From DASSNR01 sp036278935 (GTDB lineage Bacteria; Gemmatimonadota; Gemmatimonadetes; Gemmatimonadales; Gemmatimonadaceae), in NCBI GenBank assembly GCA_036278935.1, contig DASUKA010000133.1, forward strand, positions 1 to 8,375: 8,375 nt of DNA, read 5' to 3'. Position numbers and translations under genes: made by a program. Under the pieces are notes generated by a model. The model ran no database searches. It saw only the letters and a list, made by a program, of their open reading frames with translations, and was not told the origin of the DNA. Positions 6,501 through 8,375 of the stretch are shown piece by piece (positions within the stretch are counted from its first letter, which is position 1; each line of letters starts with the position of its first letter).

Positions 6501-6935
6501 CCACGTCTTGCCGCCGTCGGTAGTCTTGTACACTCCGCTCCCGGGGGAGACGTTGCCGCGGAAGTCGGCCTCGCCCGAGCCCACGTACACGACGTCGGGA
6601 TTCGATTCGCTCACCCCGATGGCGCCGATCGAGCCGCCGAAGTACTTGTCGGTGATGGGCTCCCAGTTGATGCCGCCGTCGGTGGTCTTGAAGACGCCGC
6701 CGCCCGTGGTGCCCATGTAGAAGACACGCGGGCGGCTGGTGACGCCAGCCACCGCCACGGAGCGACCGCCGCGGTAGGGGCCGATTTCTCGCCACTTGAG
6801 CGCAGCGAAGAGCGTGGTGTCGTAGGTTGCCGACGCTCCGCCCTGCGCAAACGCGGGCGGGGTGGCGAGCGGTATCGTGATGGCGAGCAGGGCGGCCGCG
6901 AGCGCGGAGCGGCAGGCGGCGTTCGGAACGTTCAC
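3567..6935 (-). CDS. Secreted Asp-box/BNR beta-propeller protein (VPS10/sortilin-like, annotated in such genomes as glycosyl hydrolase)
   Basis: I place the start at GTG 6935, giving 1122 residues, because GGAGG at 6943-6947 is 7 nt upstream; the ATG at 6959 would add eight residues and place that site inside the gene. The first 30 residues are a signal peptide: a basic patch, a hydrophobic core (ALAAALLAITIPLA) and an AFA cleavage site before QGG. At least eleven Asp-box motifs (S/T-x-D-x-G-x-x-W/F/Y) follow at about 84, 138, 189, 247, 297, 343, 384, 527, 594, 647 and 691, enough for one large or two stacked beta-propellers. CGAQQDNSTVC (415-425) could form a disulfide. After a Gly/Ser/Pro linker (about 765-785) comes a C-terminal region with a beta-sandwich-like piece (NTFAWNLRYPD; PPGTYAVRMAVDGK) and a helical stretch from about 945 to 1085. 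It acts outside the cytoplasm. Sialidase catalytic residues were not identified, so the enzyme activity and ligand are unknown. Confidence 0.93.
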   Translation of the reverse strand: MNVPNAACRSALAAALLAITIPLATPPAFAQGGASATYDTTLFAALKWREIGPYRGGRSVAVAGVTSRPRVFYMGTTGGGVFKTTDGGINWEPITDKYFGGSIGAIGVSESNPDVVYVGSGEADFRGNVSPGSGVYKTTDGGKTWTHVGLEKTESIARVRVDPRNPDVVYVGAFGRVWGPNAERGVFKSTDGGKTWNKILYRNDSTGVSDLILDPTNPDIIYAAFWQAWRQPWKMVSGGAGSGIFKSTDAGAHWTELTHNPGLPKGIIGKIGITVSPVNPQRVWALVEADSGGVYRSDDGGATWTKTNDDHSLRQRAWYYSRIYADPKDANTMYALNTGFYRSTDGGKTFKSIRVPHGDNHDLWIAPNDPNRMIESNDGGANVSYDGGKSWTDEDMATAQFYHVIATNDFPYQVCGAQQDNSTVCIKSRARGGIDVRDWDEVGGGESGYIAARADSPYVVYAGSYGGLITRLNRRTGLERDVNPWPDNPMGHSAEDLKYRFQWTFPIVLSPHNSNILYVGSNVLFKSTNGGLSYTAISPDLTRNDPKTLGPSGGPITKDQTSIEYYGTIFAIAESPVKAGVIWTGSDDGLIHVTLDGGKTWKNVTPKDLPDWARISIIEPGHHAAGTAYVAANRYQLEDFQPYLYKTTDYGKTWTRIDAGIPRDQFTRVIREDPVKAGLLFAGTEQGAWVSFDDGAHWQSLRRNLPIVPVHDLTIKDGDLIAATHGRSFYIMDDISALRQLTPQVAKAPAHLFKPRDVYRVSWGRGFGGGSGSSPTGHPTGANPPSGAVVYYSLAHPAQEVTLEFLDAKGKRIKMYSSKLDSAGLADSVKAADAKRAQRDSLRSAGLSRDSIAKLMRQGGGARGGRRFRSAEPRVPNKAGLNTFAWNLRYPDASSFRGLIFWAGGTQGPLAPPGTYAVRMAVDGKPVATQHFVLKKDPRAPGTNADLQQQFAFLIKIRDRLTQANDAVKTIRNVRYQLTQREEKMHGGDSTTFAAAADVFAKRLGVIEDSIYQTQSKTGEDPLNFPIRINNKIAALAGVVADSHTRPTAQSRAVFKVLSAQLGTQLGLLKSALGEELPKVNALLQRAGLPKIVPSTAEIEPENGEVAEAGGVAAEEQETRQR

Positions 6936-6942
6936 GGTGAAT

Positions 6943-6947
6943 CCTCC
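6943..6947 (-). promoter_or_regulatory. Ribosome-binding site that decides the propeller gene start
   Basis: GGAGG on the minus strand is followed by the 7-nt spacer ATTCACC and then GTG. No comparable site precedes the upstream ATG at 6959, where the sequence is GCGCGCTCG. The start is therefore most likely GTG at 6935, which also gives a normal-length signal peptide. Confidence 0.7.
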
Positions 6948-7078
6948 GGAAAGACGCATCGAGCGCGCACGCGCGGCGGAGGGCCGTGGTCACCGGCACT
7001 CGGCGCGGCGTGCGCTCGGGGTGGGGACGTTCAACCGCGATAACGTACGACGCGGGCGGGAGGTTCGGTAGGGAATGG

Positions 7079-7108
7079 GGGCGGGCGAGCGACGGAATCA
7101 CCCCGCCC
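7079..7108 (-). terminator. Candidate hairpin after the glucan phosphorylase gene
   Basis: GGGCGGG (7079-7085) pairs with CCCGCCC (7102-7108) around a 16-nt loop, starting 4 nt after the phosphorylase stop in the direction of transcription. The stem is all G-C, but no T-run follows (CCCATTCCC). The 177-bp gap to the next gene probably also holds that gene's promoter, but I could not find convincing -35 and -10 boxes. Confidence 0.35.
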
Positions 7109-7112
7109 GTTG

Positions 7113-8375
7113 CTACACCCCGCTCACCGTCTCCCTCTGCTGCCGCAGCACTGGTGTGTCTTCCGCTTCCCCTGCTCCGGGCGGGAAGTATGCGTTCCGC
7201 ACGTACTGCATCACCATGCGCTGTGTGTTGAAGAAGGACCCGTTGAGCGTGATCGCCGAGCGCATCACCTGCGCGTAGGAATACGGCAGTCCGTAGAAGA
7301 GGGGGAGGATCACCCGCTCGAGCTTGAGGTAGAGATCATCCACGTCGCTGGACTGATCGGGATCGCTCGCCTCGCGGTCACCGATCGCCCAGCCGGTCAC
7401 TCCTTCCACGTGCCCTTCCACCCACCATCCGTCCAGCACGCTCAGGCTCGGCACACCGTTCAGCGCGGCCTTCATCCCGCTCGTCCCCGAGGCCTCGAGC
7501 GGTTTCATCGGGTTGTTGAGCCAGAGATCCACGCCCGACACCAGATAGCGCGCGATGGCCATCTCGTAGTTCTCGATGTAGACCACCTTCACCGCGTCGC
7601 CCAGTGCCTCGCGCGCCTCGAAGATCTGGCGGATGAGCGTCTTTCCTCCTTCATCCCGCGGGTGCGCCTTGCCACCGAAGAGGATCTGCATCCCGCCCGA
7701 GTGGTGCGCGATCTTCTGCAGCCGATCGAGGTCGCTGAAGATGAGGTTGGCCCGCTTGTACGGCGTGGCACGGCGCGCGAAGCCCACCGTCATCACCGCG
7801 GGGTCGAGCTGGACCTCCGTGCGCCGCTCCACCTCCTCCAGCAGCGTCTGCTTGGCGCGCGCGTGTGCCTCCCGGATCTCGTCCAGCGGGATGTTCACGG
7901 CGTAGCGCAGGTACAGGTTGTCCCGGCGCCACTCGGGGATCCGCCGGTCGAGCAGCTCGCGAAAGGGCTCGGAGGTCCAGGTGGCGGCATGCACGCCATT
8001 GGTGATAGAGTCGATGGGGTAGCCGGGGAACATGTCCTGCGACACCTCGCGGTGCCGGAGCGCCACACCGTTCACATAGCGGGAGAAGCGGAGCGCCAGG
8101 CGCGTCATGTTCAACACCCCCTCCTCCAGGAAGCCGGCGGCCCGCAGGAGCTCCGTGCGCTCCTCGCCAAGCAGCGCACGTACCTGCGACTCCGGGAACT
8201 TGTCGTGCCCCGCGGGCACGGGCGTGTGTGTGGTGAAGATGCACTGCTGCCGCACCGCTTCGATGTCCTCGTCGGTCACATCCCAGCGGGTGTGCCCCGC
8301 GAGCTGCCGTTCCAGCAGCGTGAGGGTGAGCAGAGCCGCGTGCCCCTCGTTGATGTGGTAGCGCAGCCCCTCGCC
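7113..8375 (-). CDS. glgP: Alpha-glucan phosphorylase (glycogen phosphorylase family GT35), 5'-truncated by the window edge
   Basis: The frame is open from the right edge to a TAG at 7113-7115, giving the C-terminal 420 residues. A GTG at 8279 is not the start, because the conserved sequence YHINEGHAALLTLTLLE is encoded upstream of it. Family knowledge: the enzyme uses phosphate and pyridoxal phosphate to release glucose-1-phosphate from the non-reducing ends of alpha-1,4-glucans, in the cytosol. Visible motifs are FTTHTPVPAGHDKF (residues 47-60 of the partial protein), SITNGVHAATW, GFARRATPYKRANLIF, LWLNNPMKPLEASGTSGMKA with the expected cofactor lysine at residue 302 (codon 7470-7472), and LSVLDGWWVEG. 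The wording NPMKPLEASGTSGMKAALNG fits the short bacterial/archaeal alpha-glucan phosphorylase subgroup, usually around 600-850 residues, so roughly a third to a half is missing. The propeller gene follows after 177 bp on the same strand; no functional link is evident. The gene symbol is by family only. Confidence 0.95.
   Translation of the reverse strand, partial: GEGLRYHINEGHAALLTLTLLERQLAGHTRWDVTDEDIEAVRQQCIFTTHTPVPAGHDKFPESQVRALLGEERTELLRAAGFLEEGVLNMTRLALRFSRYVNGVALRHREVSQDMFPGYPIDSITNGVHAATWTSEPFRELLDRRIPEWRRDNLYLRYAVNIPLDEIREAHARAKQTLLEEVERRTEVQLDPAVMTVGFARRATPYKRANLIFSDLDRLQKIAHHSGGMQILFGGKAHPRDEGGKTLIRQIFEAREALGDAVKVVYIENYEMAIARYLVSGVDLWLNNPMKPLEASGTSGMKAALNGVPSLSVLDGWWVEGHVEGVTGWAIGDREASDPDQSSDVDDLYLKLERVILPLFYGLPYSYAQVMRSAITLNGSFFNTQRMVMQYVRNAYFPPGAGEAEDTPVLRQQRETVSGV

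Noticed and set aside
4548..7043. An 831-residue open frame on the plus strand opposite the propeller gene
   Set aside because: It is antisense to a gene with a clear signal peptide and eleven Asp-boxes. Its composition (Val, Arg, Ala, His, Gly, Asp) is what the complement of GC-rich codons gives, and no domain is recognisable.

Overview
This is a high-GC bacterial window of 8375 bp carrying five protein-coding genes, two of them cut by the window edges. The organism is not named by the sequence. The very high GC and GC-rich third codon positions, the plant/cyanobacterial-type enoyl-ACP reductase, the very large secreted Asp-box (BNR/VPS10-like) propeller protein and the GA-rich intergenic DNA together suggest a Gemmatimonadota-like or related soil bacterium (for example Acidobacteriota). 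This is an inference, not a firm assignment.

Layout. Plus strand: the C-terminal 232 residues of a FabI-type enoyl-ACP reductase (1-699), then a 182-bp gap, then a 629-residue membrane-anchored MutS-family ATPase (882-2771). Minus strand, read from the right edge leftward: the C-terminal 420 residues of an alpha-glucan phosphorylase (8375-7113), a 177-bp gap, a 1122-residue secreted Asp-box beta-propeller protein (6935-3567), a 267-bp gap rich in inverted repeats, and a 137-residue coiled-coil protein of unknown function (3299-2886). The ATPase gene and the coiled-coil gene converge across 114 bp.

The genes do not form one obvious pathway. FabI serves fatty-acid synthesis, the phosphorylase serves glycogen or maltodextrin breakdown, the propeller protein is exported, and the ATPase and coiled-coil protein have no known substrate. 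No mobile element, CRISPR array, tRNA or rRNA was found.

The most unusual content is in the gaps. The three genes fabI, the ATPase and the coiled-coil gene all end with a TGA embedded in GGTGAG at the start of, or inside, a purine-rich G/A tract on the coding strand. Two of these tracts face each other and form a near-perfect 26-bp inverted repeat between the convergent genes. A GTTATGGG-type 23-bp repeat occurs in two gaps with 21 of 23 bases identical. One copy sits next to a 20-bp-arm, nearly perfect hairpin. Together these look like copies of dispersed intergenic repeat families. The ATPase is the most interesting protein: it keeps the MutS lever and ATPase parts but has membrane helices where a DNA clamp would be expected.
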